Part shown: positions 1 through 11,255 of the stretch, piece by piece
Layout: every line of letters starts with the position of its first letter
Position numbering within the stretch: the stretch's first letter is position 1
Program-made: the position numbers and the translations under genes
Notes under the pieces: model-generated
The model's input: the letters and a program-made list of their open reading frames with translations, nothing else
What the model was told of the DNA's origin: nothing
Database searches by the model: none
From: Dallia pectoralis
Lineage: Eukaryota > Chordata > Actinopteri > Esociformes > Umbridae
Reading direction: 5' to 3'
Assembly: GCA_029465975.1 (NCBI GenBank)
Contig: CM055761.1
Span: 495,853 to 559,852, forward strand
Length of the DNA stretch: 64,000 nucleotides

Positions 1-240
1 GCTTATTTATGTAAAAACAGCCGTGTGTCCGTGTGTGTTTGTGTTGTGTGTGTTTGGGTCCATTGACCCCTGGGGGTTTCAAGCGTGGCGAACCTGGGAC
101 AGGCGCTGTGCCAACGTGCTGCTGCCCCCCCCCCCCCAACCGGCAGCCAGGGTCAGAGGCAAATCAATGTTTGGACATCCCACCGTTGCCTGTCTTTAAA
201 AGTCGATACACGGAGCTTTGATTTGGGCTGAAGGGGGGTC
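1..240. other. Left flank of the giant GT minisatellite
   Basis: This short unique stretch has a GTGT-rich start and a poly-C run near 126-137. No gene is recognisable. If dennd1b is continuous on the minus strand, this lies in one of its introns (inference). Confidence 0.4.
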
Positions 241-395
241 AGAAAAGGAGCTAATAGGTGAGTGGGAGAGCGGTGTGTATATGTGTGTGTGTTAATAGGT
301 GAGTGGGAGAGAGGTGTGTGTGTGTGTGTGTGTGTGTGTGTTAATAGGTGAGTGGGAGAGGTGTGTGTGTGTGTGTGTTAATAGGTGAGTGGGAG

Positions 396-455
<60 letters not shown>

Positions 456-1121
456 ATAGGTGAGTGGGAGAGAGGTGTGTGTGTGTGTGTGTGTGTGTTA
501 ATAGGTGAGTGGGAGAGAGGTGTGTGTGTGTGTGTGTGTGTTAATAGGTGAGTGGGAGAGAGGTGTGTGTGTGTGTGTTAATAGGTGAGTGGGAGAGGTG
601 TGTGTGTGTGTGTGTGTTAATAGGTGAGTGGGAGAGAGGTGTGTGTGTGTGTGTGTGTGTTAATAGGTGAGTGGGAGAGAGGTGTGTGTGTTAATAGGTG
701 AGTGGGAGAGGTGTGTGTGTGTGTTAATAGGTGAGTGGAAGAGAGGTGTGTGTGTGTGTGTTAATAGGTGAGTGGGAGAGGGTGTGTGTGTGTGTGTGTT
801 AATAGGTGAGTGGGAGAGAGGTGTGTGTGTGTGTGTTAGTGTTAATAGGTGAGTGGGAGAGAGGTGTGTGTTAATAGGTGAGTGGGAGAGAGGTGTGTGT
901 GTGTGTTAATAGGTGAGTGGAAGAGAGGTGTGTGTGTGTGTGTTAATAGGTGAGTGGGAGAGAGGTGTGTGTGTGTGTGTGTGTGTTAATAGGTGAGTGG
1001 GAGAGGGTGTGTGTGTGTTAATAGGTGAGTGGGAGAGAGGTGAGTGTGTGTGTGTGTGTGTGTGTTAATAGGTGAGTGGGAGAGAGGTGTGTGTGTGTGT
1101 GTTAATAGGTGAGAGGGAGGC

Positions 1122-1167
<46 letters not shown>

Positions 1168-1299
1168 ATAGGTGAGTGGGAGAGAGGTGTGTGTGTGTGT
1201 ATATGTGTGTGTGTTAATAGGTGAGTGGGAGAGAGGTGTGTGTGTTAATAGGTGAGTGGGAGAGAGGTGTGTGTGTGTGTTAATAGGTGAGTGGAAGAG

Positions 1300-1344
<45 letters not shown>

Positions 1345-1348
1345 TGGG

Positions 1349-1394
<46 letters not shown>

Positions 1395-1898
1395 ATAGGT
1401 GAGTGGGAGAGAGGTGTGTGTGTGTGTGTTAATAGGTGAGTGGGAGAGAGGTGTGTGTGTGTGTGTGTGTTAATAGGTGAGTGGGAGAGAGGTGTGTGTG
1501 TGTTAATAGGTGAGTGGGAGAGAGGTGTGTGTGTGTGTGTGTTAATAGGTGAGTGGGAGGCAGGTGTGTGTGTGTGTTAATAGGTGAGTGGAAGAGAGGT
1601 GTGTGTGTGTGTGTATATGTGTGTGTGTTAATAGGTGAGTGGGAGAGAGGTGTGTGTGTGTGTGTGTGTGTGTTAATAGGTGAGTGGGAGAGAGGTGTGT
1701 GTGTGTGTGTGTGTGTTAATAGGTGAGTGGGAGAGAGGTGTGTGTGTGTGTTAATAGGTGAGTGGAAGAGAGGTGTGTGTGTGTGTGTGTGTGTGTGGTG
1801 TGTTAATAGGTGAGTGGGAGAGAGGTGTGTGTGTGTGTGTGTGTTAATAGGTGAGTGGGAGAGAGGTGTGTGTGTGTGTTAATAGGTGAGTGGGAGAG

Positions 1899-1932
<34 letters not shown>

Positions 1933-2027
1933 ATAGGTGAGTGGGAGAGGGGTGTGTGTGTGTGTGTGTGTGTTAATAGGTGAGTGGGAGAGAGGTGTGT
2001 GTGTGTGTTAATAGGTGAGTGGAAGAG

Positions 2028-2061
<34 letters not shown>

Positions 2062-2470
2062 ATAGGTGAGTGGGAGGTGTGTGTGTGTGTGTGTGTGTGT
2101 GTTAATAGGTGAGTGGGAGAGAGGTGTGTGTGTGTGTGTTAATAGGTGAGTGGGAGAGGGTGTGTGTGTGTGTGTGTGTTAATAGGTGAGTGGGAGAGAG
2201 GTGTGTGTGTGTTAATAGGTGAGTGGGAGAGGTGTGTGTGTGTGTGTTAATAGGTGAGTGGGAGGCAGGTGTGTGTGTGTGTTAATAGGTGAGTGGAAGA
2301 GAGGTGTGTGTGTGTGTGTATATGTGTGTGTGTTAATAGGTGAGTGGGAGAGGGGTGTGTGTGTGTGTGTGTGTTAATAGGTGAGTGGGAGAGGGTGTGT
2401 GTGTGTGTGTGTGTGTTAATAGGTGAGTGGGAGAGAGGTGTGTGTGTGTGTTAGTAGGTGAGTGGAAGAG

Positions 2471-2506
<36 letters not shown>

Positions 2507-3021
2507 ATAGGTGAGTGGGAGAGAGGTGTGTGTGTGTGTGTGTAATAGGTGAGTGGGAGAGGTGTGTGTGTGTGTTAATAGGTGAGTGGGAGAGAGGTGT
2601 GTGTGTGTGTGTGTGTGTGTTAATAGGTGAGTGGGATGGAGGTGTGTGTGTGTGTGTGTGTTAATAGGTGAGTGGGAGAGAGGTGTGTGTGTGTGTGTGT
2701 TAATAGGTGAGTGGGAGAGAGGTGTGTGTGTGTGTGTGTGTGTTAATAGGTGAGTGGGAGAGGTGTGTGTGTTAATAGGTGAGTGGGGGAGAGGTGTGTG
2801 TGTGTGTTAATAGGTGAGTGGAAGAGAGGTGTGTGTGTGTGTGTGAATAGGTGAGTGGGAGAGAGGTGTGTGTGTGTGTGTGTTAATAGGTGAGTGGGAG
2901 AGAGGTGTGTGTGTGTGTTAATAGGTGAGTGGGAGAGAGGTGAGTGTGTGTGTGTGTGTGTGTGTTAATAGGTGAGTGGGAGAGAGGTGTGTGTGTGTGT
3001 GTTAATAGGTGAGTGGGAGGC

Positions 3022-3071
<50 letters not shown>

Positions 3072-3204
3072 ATAGGTGAGTGGGAGAGAGGTGTGTGTGT
3101 GTGTGTATATGTGTGTGTGTTAATAGGTGAGTGGGAGAGAGGTGTGTGTGTTAATAGGTGAGTGGGAGAGGGTGTGTGTGTGTGTTAATAGGTGAGTGGA
3201 AGAG

Positions 3205-3240
<36 letters not shown>

Positions 3241-3253
3241 ATAGGTGAGTGGG

Positions 3254-3305
<52 letters not shown>

Positions 3306-3677
3306 ATAGGTGAGTGGGAGAGAGGTGTGTGTGTGTGTGTTAATAGGTGAGTGGGAGAGAGGTGTGTGTGTGTGTGTGTGTTAATAGGTGAGTGGGAGAG
3401 AGGTGTGTGTGTGTTAATAGGTGAGTGGGAGAGAGGTGTGTGTGTGTGTGTGTTAATAGGTGAGTGGGAGGCAGGTGTGTGTGTGTGTTAATAGGTGAGT
3501 GGAAGAGAGGTGTGTGTGTGTGTGTATATGTGTGTGTGTTAATAGGTGAGTGGGAGAGGTGTGTGTGTGTGTGTGTGTGTTAATAGGTGAGTGGGAGAGA
3601 GGTGTGTGTGTGTGTGTGTGTGTTAATAGGTGAGTGGGAGAGAGGTGTGTGTGTGTGTTAATAGGTGAGTGGAAGAG

Positions 3678-3711
<34 letters not shown>

Positions 3712-4310
3712 ATAGGTGAGTGGGAGAGAGGTGTGTGTGTGTGTGTGTGTGTTAATAGGTGAGTGGGAGAGAGGTGTGTGTGTGTGTTAATAGGTGAGTG
3801 GGAGAGAGGTGTGTGTGTGTGTGTGTGTGTGTGTTAATAGGTGAGTGGGAGAGAGGTGTGTGTGTGTGTGTGTGTTAATAGGTGAGTGGGAGGCAGGTGT
3901 GTGTGTGTGTGTGTGTAATAGGTGAGTGGGAGAGAGGTGTGTGTGTGTGTATATGTGTGTGTGTTAATAGGTGAGTGGGAGAGAGGTGTGTGTGTGTGTG
4001 TGTGTGTGTTAATAGGTGAGTGGGAGAGAGGTGTGTGTGTGTGTTAATAGGTGAGTGGGAGAGAGGTGTGTGTGTGTGTGTGTGTTAATAGGTGAGTGGG
4101 AGAGAGGTGTGTGTGTGTGTGTTAATAGGTGAGTGGGAGAGGTGTGTGTGTGTGTGTGTGTTAATAGGTGAGTGGGAGGCAGGTGTGTGTGTGTGTTAAT
4201 AGGTGAGTGGAAGAGAGGTGTGTGTGTGTGTGTATATGTGTGTGTGTTAATAGGTGAGTGGGAGAGAGACGAGTGTGTGTGTGTGTGTGTTAATAGGTGA
4301 GTGTTGGGGA
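241..4310. repeat. 4-kb GT-rich minisatellite with TTAATAGGTGAGTGG core
   Basis: A core TTAATAGGTGAGTGGGAGAG alternates with (GT)n tracts of variable length, in roughly 110 units. Sub-variants are GGAAGAGAGG, GGAGGCAGG and (GT)nATAT(GT)n. These variants recur in the same order: the series around 1,030-1,620 reappears around 2,930-3,540, which implies a duplication of about 1.9 kb within the array. Every core contains AGGTGAGT, an almost ideal vertebrate 5' splice site, on the plus strand. The annotated host gene, dennd1b, runs on the minus strand. Open frames here are repeat artefacts. Confidence 0.95.
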
Positions 4311-5555
4311 GAGGGCACAGGTTAAAAACCTATATTTGCATTGCGTTTATCACACATTACATTCATATATCTCACATTATAAGTCAATGAAAGTGCCACA
4401 TTTTTATTATAAAACGCTGGAACACACAACTAAGCAGACTTTAATTGTAGCCATCTCTGTGGGGACCACAAAATTTTTCATATAACTAAACCAAAACTTT
4501 TTCCATAGCGATAACGAAACTCTACCTTTGTTGGTGCACATTGTCCGACTGAGCAAGCAGAATGACCCATGTTAATTCCTGCCTAATCGCAGAAACCACT
4601 GGATAGCAGTTAGATTGACTTGAGTGAATAGGAGCTCTCCTCGTTAAGAGGCCAGATTCCATATGGGGAGCAGAAGTTCTAGAGAAAAGAAATCCCTCTC
4701 ATCTACACCCACCACAAGATGAAGGACATGTAGCGTCCCCCTCTCCCCTCGCCCCCCCCCTCTCCCCCCCCCCCCCACCCTCTTCTCACATCAGCTAATG
4801 TAAGCAATTTATTCCACATTATGTAGTGGTTCGGATTAGGTCCTCACGACTGTATGGCCTCTGGGGATAAAGACATTGTCTTAGCAGCCGTCCGTTTCTG
4901 ACTGAGGAGGCAGCGACAGGCAGAGAGGAAGGTGCCGCTACTTATAGCACAATGGCCGCTATTGTGGGGCGAAGGCTGCAGGAGCTGCTGGGGCATCGGG
5001 GGCATCGGGGGCCAGCATCAGAGGCAGTCTAGACTTTGTGCCAGCTAGTCAAGGAGCCTCAGAAGAAAATCCCATCAACCACTGGAGTGAAAGTTAACTA
5101 AGGTAACCTGCTGTGAACCTGATGACAATGTCAAGCCAACATATGGCCCCAAATGTCTATTGTCGAACAAGGAGATTTCTTTCCTCCTCAAGGAGCTGGA
5201 GAGAAGGCGAGGGGGGAGGGATGCAGACGAAAGGAAGGAGGAATAACTGTGGCCATGGCTTTACTTCTGGATCACTAGCCATATTCTGGGAAGGACCAGC
5301 CCCACCCCCAGAACTGTCAATTAAGGAGTAAGCAGATTAACTGGCATCTGAATGAAAACACTCACAGACATTTAAAACATGCGTTTCCCCCTCTTTCCGG
5401 TCTCACACTGCCAATGGCATTACATTTCATGCTGATTTACTGGCCAATGAGTCCAAGAAAGGAGAAACCTCTCACCGATGATATGGTCCTTAAATGTACC
5501 TAGGATGAATCGGTCACAGTGTGTTAAAGACCTGATAGCTAGACTTGCGTAGAGT
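4311..5555. other. Unique sequence, probable dennd1b intron
   Basis: No gene is recognised. There is a C-rich pyrimidine tract at about 4,736-4,790 and a short G-rich duplication, GGGGCATCGG, near 4,990-5,010. Open frames are short and lack family features. Confidence 0.5.
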
Positions 5556-5560
5556 GTGAT

Positions 5561-6183
5561 GTTAGCAGGGACTCTGATATACAGGCTAAATGTTAGCAGG
5601 GACTCTGATATACAGGCTAAATGTTAGCAGGGACCCTGATATACAGGCTAAATGTTAGCAGGGACTCTGATATACAGGCTAAATGTTAGCAGGGACTCTG
5701 ATATACAGGCTAAATGTTAGCAGGGACTCTGATATACAGGCTAAATGTTAGCAGGGACTCTGATATAGAGGCTAAATGTTAGCAGGGACTCTGATATAGA
5801 GGCTAAATGTTAGCAGGGACTCTGATATACAGGCTAAATGTTAGCAGGGACTCTGATATACAGGCTAGATGTTAGCAGGGACTCTGATATACAGGCTAAA
5901 TGTTAGCAGGGACTCTGATATAGAGGCTAAATGTTAGCAGGGACTCTGATATACAGGCTAAATGTTAGCAGGGACTCTGATATACAGGCTAGATGTTAGC
6001 AGGGACTCTGATATACAGGCTAAATGTTAGCAGGGACTCTGATATACAGGCTAGATGTTAGCAGGGACTCTGATATACAGGCTAAATGTTAGCAGGGACT
6101 CTGATATACAGGCTAGATGTTAGCAGGGACTCTGATATACAGGCTAAATGTTAGCAGGGACTCTGATATACAGGCTAAATATT
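5561..6183. repeat. 31-bp minisatellite, about 20 copies
   Basis: The unit begins TGTTAGCAGGGACTCTGATA and ends TACAGGCTAAA. Copies are nearly identical. Variants (TAGAG for TACAG, CTAGA for CTAAA) alternate in the right half, suggesting a 62-bp higher-order unit there. Confidence 0.95.
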
Positions 6184-6629
6184 AACATGGTTCTGGGATT
6201 CTCCAATAACAACTGAATATAAAGCCAACTAACAACCCCTTCTGTGTAACGAAGGGGATTCTTGAAAATCTGACCCTGTTAATAACACATTAGTTCTTTC
6301 GTCTTCACAGCCATCTAAGAGCTGAGCGATAGAGAGAACCAAAAAAAACAGCAAACAGAGAAATGTGTCTCCAGGCTAGTTGGGAAGCAACCCAATTTCA
6401 CAGCTTCACGACTGAGCGGAGCAGCATATGGACACATGCTAGGCTCCACTCTGTGACAGGCTCCTCTCTGTGTACGTATCAGCACATATCAACACTGATG
6501 TTCCCAGTCAGCCTCCATACTGGTCCAACATGATGTCAAACACTGGCTACGCCTCAGTGAACAGCGCCTTCCTACACACTTGTGTATGTTTGGGGGGGGT
6601 TGGTATCTGTAGTCTCAGTGAGAGCACTA
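6184..6629. other. Unique spacer
   Basis: Nothing gene-like is seen. The stretch separates two minisatellites. Confidence 0.4.
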
Positions 6630-7059
6630 TATGTTTGATATTTATAGTCTTATTTAGAGCACTGTACACCTATATGTTTGATATTTATAGGCTTATTTAG
6701 AGCACTGTATACTTGTTTGTTTGATATTTATAGTCTTATTTAGAGCACTGTACACTTATTTGTTTGATATTTATAGTCCTATTTAGAGCACTGTACACCT
6801 ATATGTTTGATATTTATAGTCTTATTTAGAGCACTGTACACCTATATGTTTGATATTTATAGTCTTATTTAGAGCACTGTACACCTATATGTTTGATATT
6901 TATAGTCCTATTTAGAGCACTGTACACCTATATGTTTGATATTTATAGGCTTATTTAGAGCACTGTATACTTGTTTGTTTGATATTTATAGTCTTATTTA
7001 GAGCACTGTACACCTATATGTTTGATATTTATAGTCTTATTTAGAGCACTGTATACCTT
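6630..7059. repeat. 43-bp minisatellite, 10 copies
   Basis: The unit starts TATGTTTGATATTTATAGTC and continues TTATTTAGAGCACTGTACACC. Adjacent starts at 6,630 and 6,673 give the 43-bp period. Variants TTGTTTG and GTATAC recur in two blocks. Confidence 0.93.
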
Positions 7060-7418
7060 CTCATAAACACAATTAAAGGCCATATTTCACACCTACATTG
7101 AGGTACAAATACAGCGTTCCAAGAAAAAGGAAGAGTCCAGATTGTAGACCCAACTAGACGCCTGAAAAACCTTCTAATTTGAGACTGGCTACGTGAAGTC
7201 TTGGTACTGCTCAATGTGTAATCTGTCTCAGGTGTGACGGGTGGGTGGGGGTTGGGGGGTGGGGGTAGCTATAGAGCTAATTCAGGTAAGTCTAAGCACA
7301 CATTTCTCCCCGTTTGCTTGGACCATATGCTGCAGTCACACGTTTAAAAACGAAGTACCTGTGAAAAACTCAATTACCCACACAAAGACATGACAATTAC
7401 TCCAGCAAATGTGCTTCC

Positions 7419-7689
7419 AGGGGAGCCGTGCTAGCAGCTCACAACCACTGGTCAGGGATCAGATCAAGCGGTTGCAGACAGGCCAGGGTAGCTGTGCTAG
7501 CAGCTCACAACCACTGGTCAGGGATCAGATCTAGCGGTTGCAGACAGGCCAGGGGAGCTGTGCTAGCAGCTCACAACCACTGGTCAGGGATCAGATCTAG
7601 CGGTTGCAGACAGGCCAGGGGAGCCGTGCTAGCAGCTCACAACCACTGGTCAGGGATCAGATCTAGCGGTTGCAGACAGGCCAGGGGAG
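7419..7689. repeat. 66-bp minisatellite, 4 copies
   Basis: The unit contains GTGCTAGCAGCTCACAACC and GATCTAGCGGTTGCAGACAG. The 66-bp period is divisible by three, so a 22-residue repeat stays open in one frame (start at 7,428). This is repeat architecture, not evidence of a gene. Confidence 0.9.
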
Positions 7690-8985
7690 TTGAGGGGAGA
7701 GGCGGATCAGGGACAGAGACTAACTCCAGCCTGGAACATTCTGGCAGCTTTGACAGTTCTGTATTGTTCCGTCCTCCGGGTATCAAAGATAGCTCTCCCA
7801 CCAGGCCGCGCAGTCCCAGTGTAGCGTAGCATTCAGTACATATGGAGCCAGAGGCTGCTAGCTGCTGATGATGACAGAGTAAAGGTTCGCCTTTGGCGTC
7901 TACACGCTGGTGCCGTCATACCGTGGTATGGATCTGAGATACACACGAGGAGCCTGTCAGACAGCTATCAATCACTACCAGAACGACATCACCGTTGTTG
8001 CTGTAACAGCAAGGGTTAATGCAGGCACAAGGTAGCACGACGCTGTCGATAGAAAGACGTGGGGAAAATCCCGCGCCTGATTCTAAGTGGACACTAGTTG
8101 GTTGGTTTGAGCCGCGTGATTTTTTCTCAGCTCTAGTGATAATGTTCACAGCTCTAGATGTGGGTTTTTTTTCAGCTCTAGCGATGTTTACAGCCATAGA
8201 TGTGTGGTTTTCGGGTACTTTCGGGACCACCTCAACCTAGATGTTTGGTATTTTTAGCTCATGTAGCGTTGGGGATTTTTTATAAAGGTGTCCTTGTATC
8301 CGTTCGTACCGAGACAGGCTGTGCCGTTGCTGTATATCGAGTCTCAGCAACAACAACAACTGAACAACAATGATTCACACAAACTTTGAGTCGACCAGGA
8401 GATGACTTGGCCTTTCATTAAACCAGAACATCAGGTGGTGACCAGGGGGAGTGTCTTTCACTCAGAGCCTTTATCTCACCCCGATTACGGGTCATAAGAA
8501 ACGTCCTCCAATAATACCAGCAAAAATATTAACTGCTTTCCTCACAATTATTTTGTTTCTAATTATAATATGACTCGTCCACTGACTTCAGGGATTGTCA
8601 CACAGATGGAGTGATTCCTGCTTTAGCATGTCCTACTGTACTTAAACAATGACAGGAACACTGAATATTCATACATTCCCTGTGACACTCAGAGACAAAA
8701 AACACCAGGCGACCAATCAGGTTGGAGGATGATGCAGCATGGGTGTAAACAAATGAGTCACTCATTCACCCTAATGACAAATGGCACGGCTCATTCACCC
8801 TAATGACAATTATTGGCTATGACCTACATTCCATGATGGGAATCAGGCTGCTTCCCAAATTAAAGGGCGATATACGGCACGTCTAAACACTCTGGCACAT
8901 TCCCAGTAAACATCAGGATGTCTGTGTCTACCGGAGTTCTGTCAAAGAGTATACATGAAATGGAGTAAATATTTTAATGTTTTTG
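7690..8985. other. Unique sequence, probable dennd1b intron
   Basis: No coding exon is recognised. Around 8,120-8,200 a short motif CAGCTCTAG recurs three times. Overlapping open frames on both strands at 7,916-8,240 have no family features. Confidence 0.4.
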
Positions 8986-8987
8986 TA

Positions 8988-9060
8988 ATAATTTTACATT
9001 TAAGTCTTTTAGTGGACGTTCTTATCCAGACTAGTGAACACATACACATTGATACAGTTT
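8988..9060 (-). mobile_element. Tail fragment of a tRNA-derived teleost SINE
   Basis: The motif ACATTTAAGTCTTTTAGTGG followed by ACGTTCTTATCCAGA is a diverged reverse complement of the conserved SINE 3' tail (CTCTGGATAAGAGCGTCTGC) seen throughout salmonid, esocid and other teleost genomes. Only the tail is present. Recognition is from memory of the family. Confidence 0.6.
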
Positions 9061-9869
9061 TTAATATAGCTGAAACATGCCTTTCAGTGACCTACTGTTC
9101 TGGTGCCCGGCAGCAGAATTAAAGTCTGGCTCACAATGAGGAAGACATCATGAATGAAATTGGATGAATTTCAACCCATTACATTCACAGCAACAATGGT
9201 AATAGAACCACTTTGGGGCAATTAAATAATTAAGCGAGTCCAAGGTGAAAATGCTAACCGTGGCTAATCCAGTTCAAATGGACCATGTTAGCATTCAATT
9301 CCTCAGAACCAGACAATATTCTTCCATAAACAACATTATTGGAAATCGATTTTCGGACAATAATAAACACATTTTAAGGTAATTTGGTGTTCAAATAAGG
9401 AAAAAGTAAACACAGTAGAATGCATCGTATAAATGCATTGGATTGCAGTATTAATTTATTTAAATGCATACTGACCCTTCCAAACTATATATTCAGTTGA
9501 TGTAAACATATCACCACATGCTTAACAGGCAGAAATCAGATGAGTGAGCAGGATTTAAGCAGTTGGACGTCCTTCAAAATCATCATGGAATGTTAATTAT
9601 TCATCAGGTTCCATACTTTCCCCAGTTTTCAGAAACAAAAAGCAGAGACACTATTTATAGCTGCGGAGGACCCTGTGCTTCGGTTCCACAGCCTGGCACT
9701 GTTACTGCATTCAGATGCGCCAACAGCATCTCACAGCTGACACACAAACACATACTCACAATAGATTTCCTGTGAGGCTTCAGTGGGAGGTGAAACACAG
9801 CCAACAACTCCCACAGTATGCCACCGCTCAGATTACATCTTACTGCCATCAGAAAATACATGTCCCTCT

Positions 9870-10291
9870 CCCTGCCTCCCCCAGCCTCTCCCTCCCCCAG
9901 CCTCCCTCCCTCAGCCAGCCTCCCTCCCTCAGCCAGCCTCCCTCCCTCAGCCAGCCTCCCTCCCTCAGCCAGCCTCCCTCCCTCAGCCAGCCTCCCTCCC
10001 TCAGCCAGCCTCCCTCCCTCAGCCAGCCTCCCTCCCTCAGCCAGCCTCCCTCCCTCAGCCAGCCTCCCTCCCTCAGCCAGCCTCCCTCCCTCAGCCAGCC
10101 TCCCTCCCTCAGCCAGCCTCCCTCCCTCAGCCAGCCTCCCTCCCTCCGCCAGCCTCCCTCCCTCAGCCAGCCTCCCTCCCTCAGCCAGCCTCCCTCCCTC
10201 AGCCAGCCTCCCTCCCTCAGCCAGCCTCCCTCCCTCAGCCAGCCTCCCTCCCTCAGCCAGCCTCCCTCCCTCAGCCAGCCTCCCTCCCTCT
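9870..10291. repeat. 18-bp pyrimidine-rich minisatellite, about 22 copies
   Basis: The unit is CAGCCAGCCTCCCTCCCT and is almost invariant; one copy has CCGCC. All three plus frames and a minus frame stay open because 18 is divisible by three. The minus strand carries clustered GGGAGGGAGG runs with G-quadruplex potential. Confidence 0.95.
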
Positions 10292-10574
10292 GCACCCCGC
10301 TCCTAGGACAGGACGATCCCAGGGACCATACACTAGCACCGTAACTACCAGTCATTGAGACACATATGCACACACAGTCCAGAGGAAACTACACAGTTAT
10401 AGTTGTTCTTCAGCTTCCAGGACACTGTACTTGATCCTGTATTGTCTGTATATTGGCTCTCCACTTGATCCTGTATTGCCTTGTAGAATCCCACTGCTAT
10501 TTGCACTCATATTCTGTGTATTTATTGTGTAAATGTATGTTGTTTAGCACATTCTTGGCCAGGTCGCCGTTGCA

Positions 10575-10770
10575 AATCTGTAGTGTCTGTATCTGCAGTG
10601 TCTGTATCTGCAGTGTCTGTATCTGCAGTGTCTGTATCTGTAGTGTCTGTATCTGCAGTGTCTGTATCTGCAGTGTCTGTATCTGCAGTGTCTGTATCTG
10701 CAGTGTCTGTATCTGCAGTGTCTGTATCTGCAGTGTCTGTATCTGCAGTGTCTCTCTCTCTCTCTCTAGC
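10575..10770. repeat. 15-bp minisatellite, 12 copies, ending in (TC)n
   Basis: The unit is TGTCTGTATCTGCAG with rare TGTAG variants, followed by a CT microsatellite at 10,750-10,768. Open frames here are artefacts. Confidence 0.93.
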
Positions 10771-10954
10771 CCACCAGAGCAAGACTCAGAGACCAACCAG
10801 ACTCTACAACAGGACTCATAATGAGTCACAGATGATAGATCAACAAATTAGTCAAACAACAGAAGAGCAAAGCAGAAGGACATTAAAATAGCTGAATTTG
10901 ACTCATTCACAAAGGACTGGTAAAGGACTTCTAATCAGATTATTTTGACATTAT

Positions 10955-11035
10955 ATTATTTAACCTTTATTTAACCAGGTAGGTCGATTGAGAACAAACT
11001 ATGATTTCCAATGGCAACCAGGCACTTTATAGTAA
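10955..11035. mobile_element. Dispersed teleost repeat fragment
   Basis: TTTAACCTTTATTTAACCAG followed by GTAGGTCGATTGAGAACAAA resembles an abundant salmonid/esocid dispersed repeat (consensus recalled, not searched). It is short and diverged. Confidence 0.55.
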
Positions 11036-11215
11036 TGTAATTCAGTTAAGAGACTTCCTGAATTCCAAAAGATAAAATGCTTAATACTATTTTGCCCTGT
11101 AGATATAAGCCAATTTAACTCAACAAAAAACAGATAAAAGATTGAAAGAAGAACAGTGTGAGACAGAGAAAAAGAAAAAGCGAGAAAAAAGGGTGTGAAA
11201 CCAGGGGTTCTTGAG

Positions 11216-11217
<2 letters not shown>

Positions 11218-11254
<37 letters not shown>
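11218..11254. repeat. (GT)n microsatellite
   Basis: About 18 perfect GT dinucleotides. Flanking sequence is unique. Confidence 0.9.

Positions 11255-11255
<1 letters not shown>

Noticed and set aside
5561..6183. CRISPR-like regular repeats
   Set aside because: Units are contiguous with no unique spacers, and the sequence is vertebrate; it is a minisatellite.
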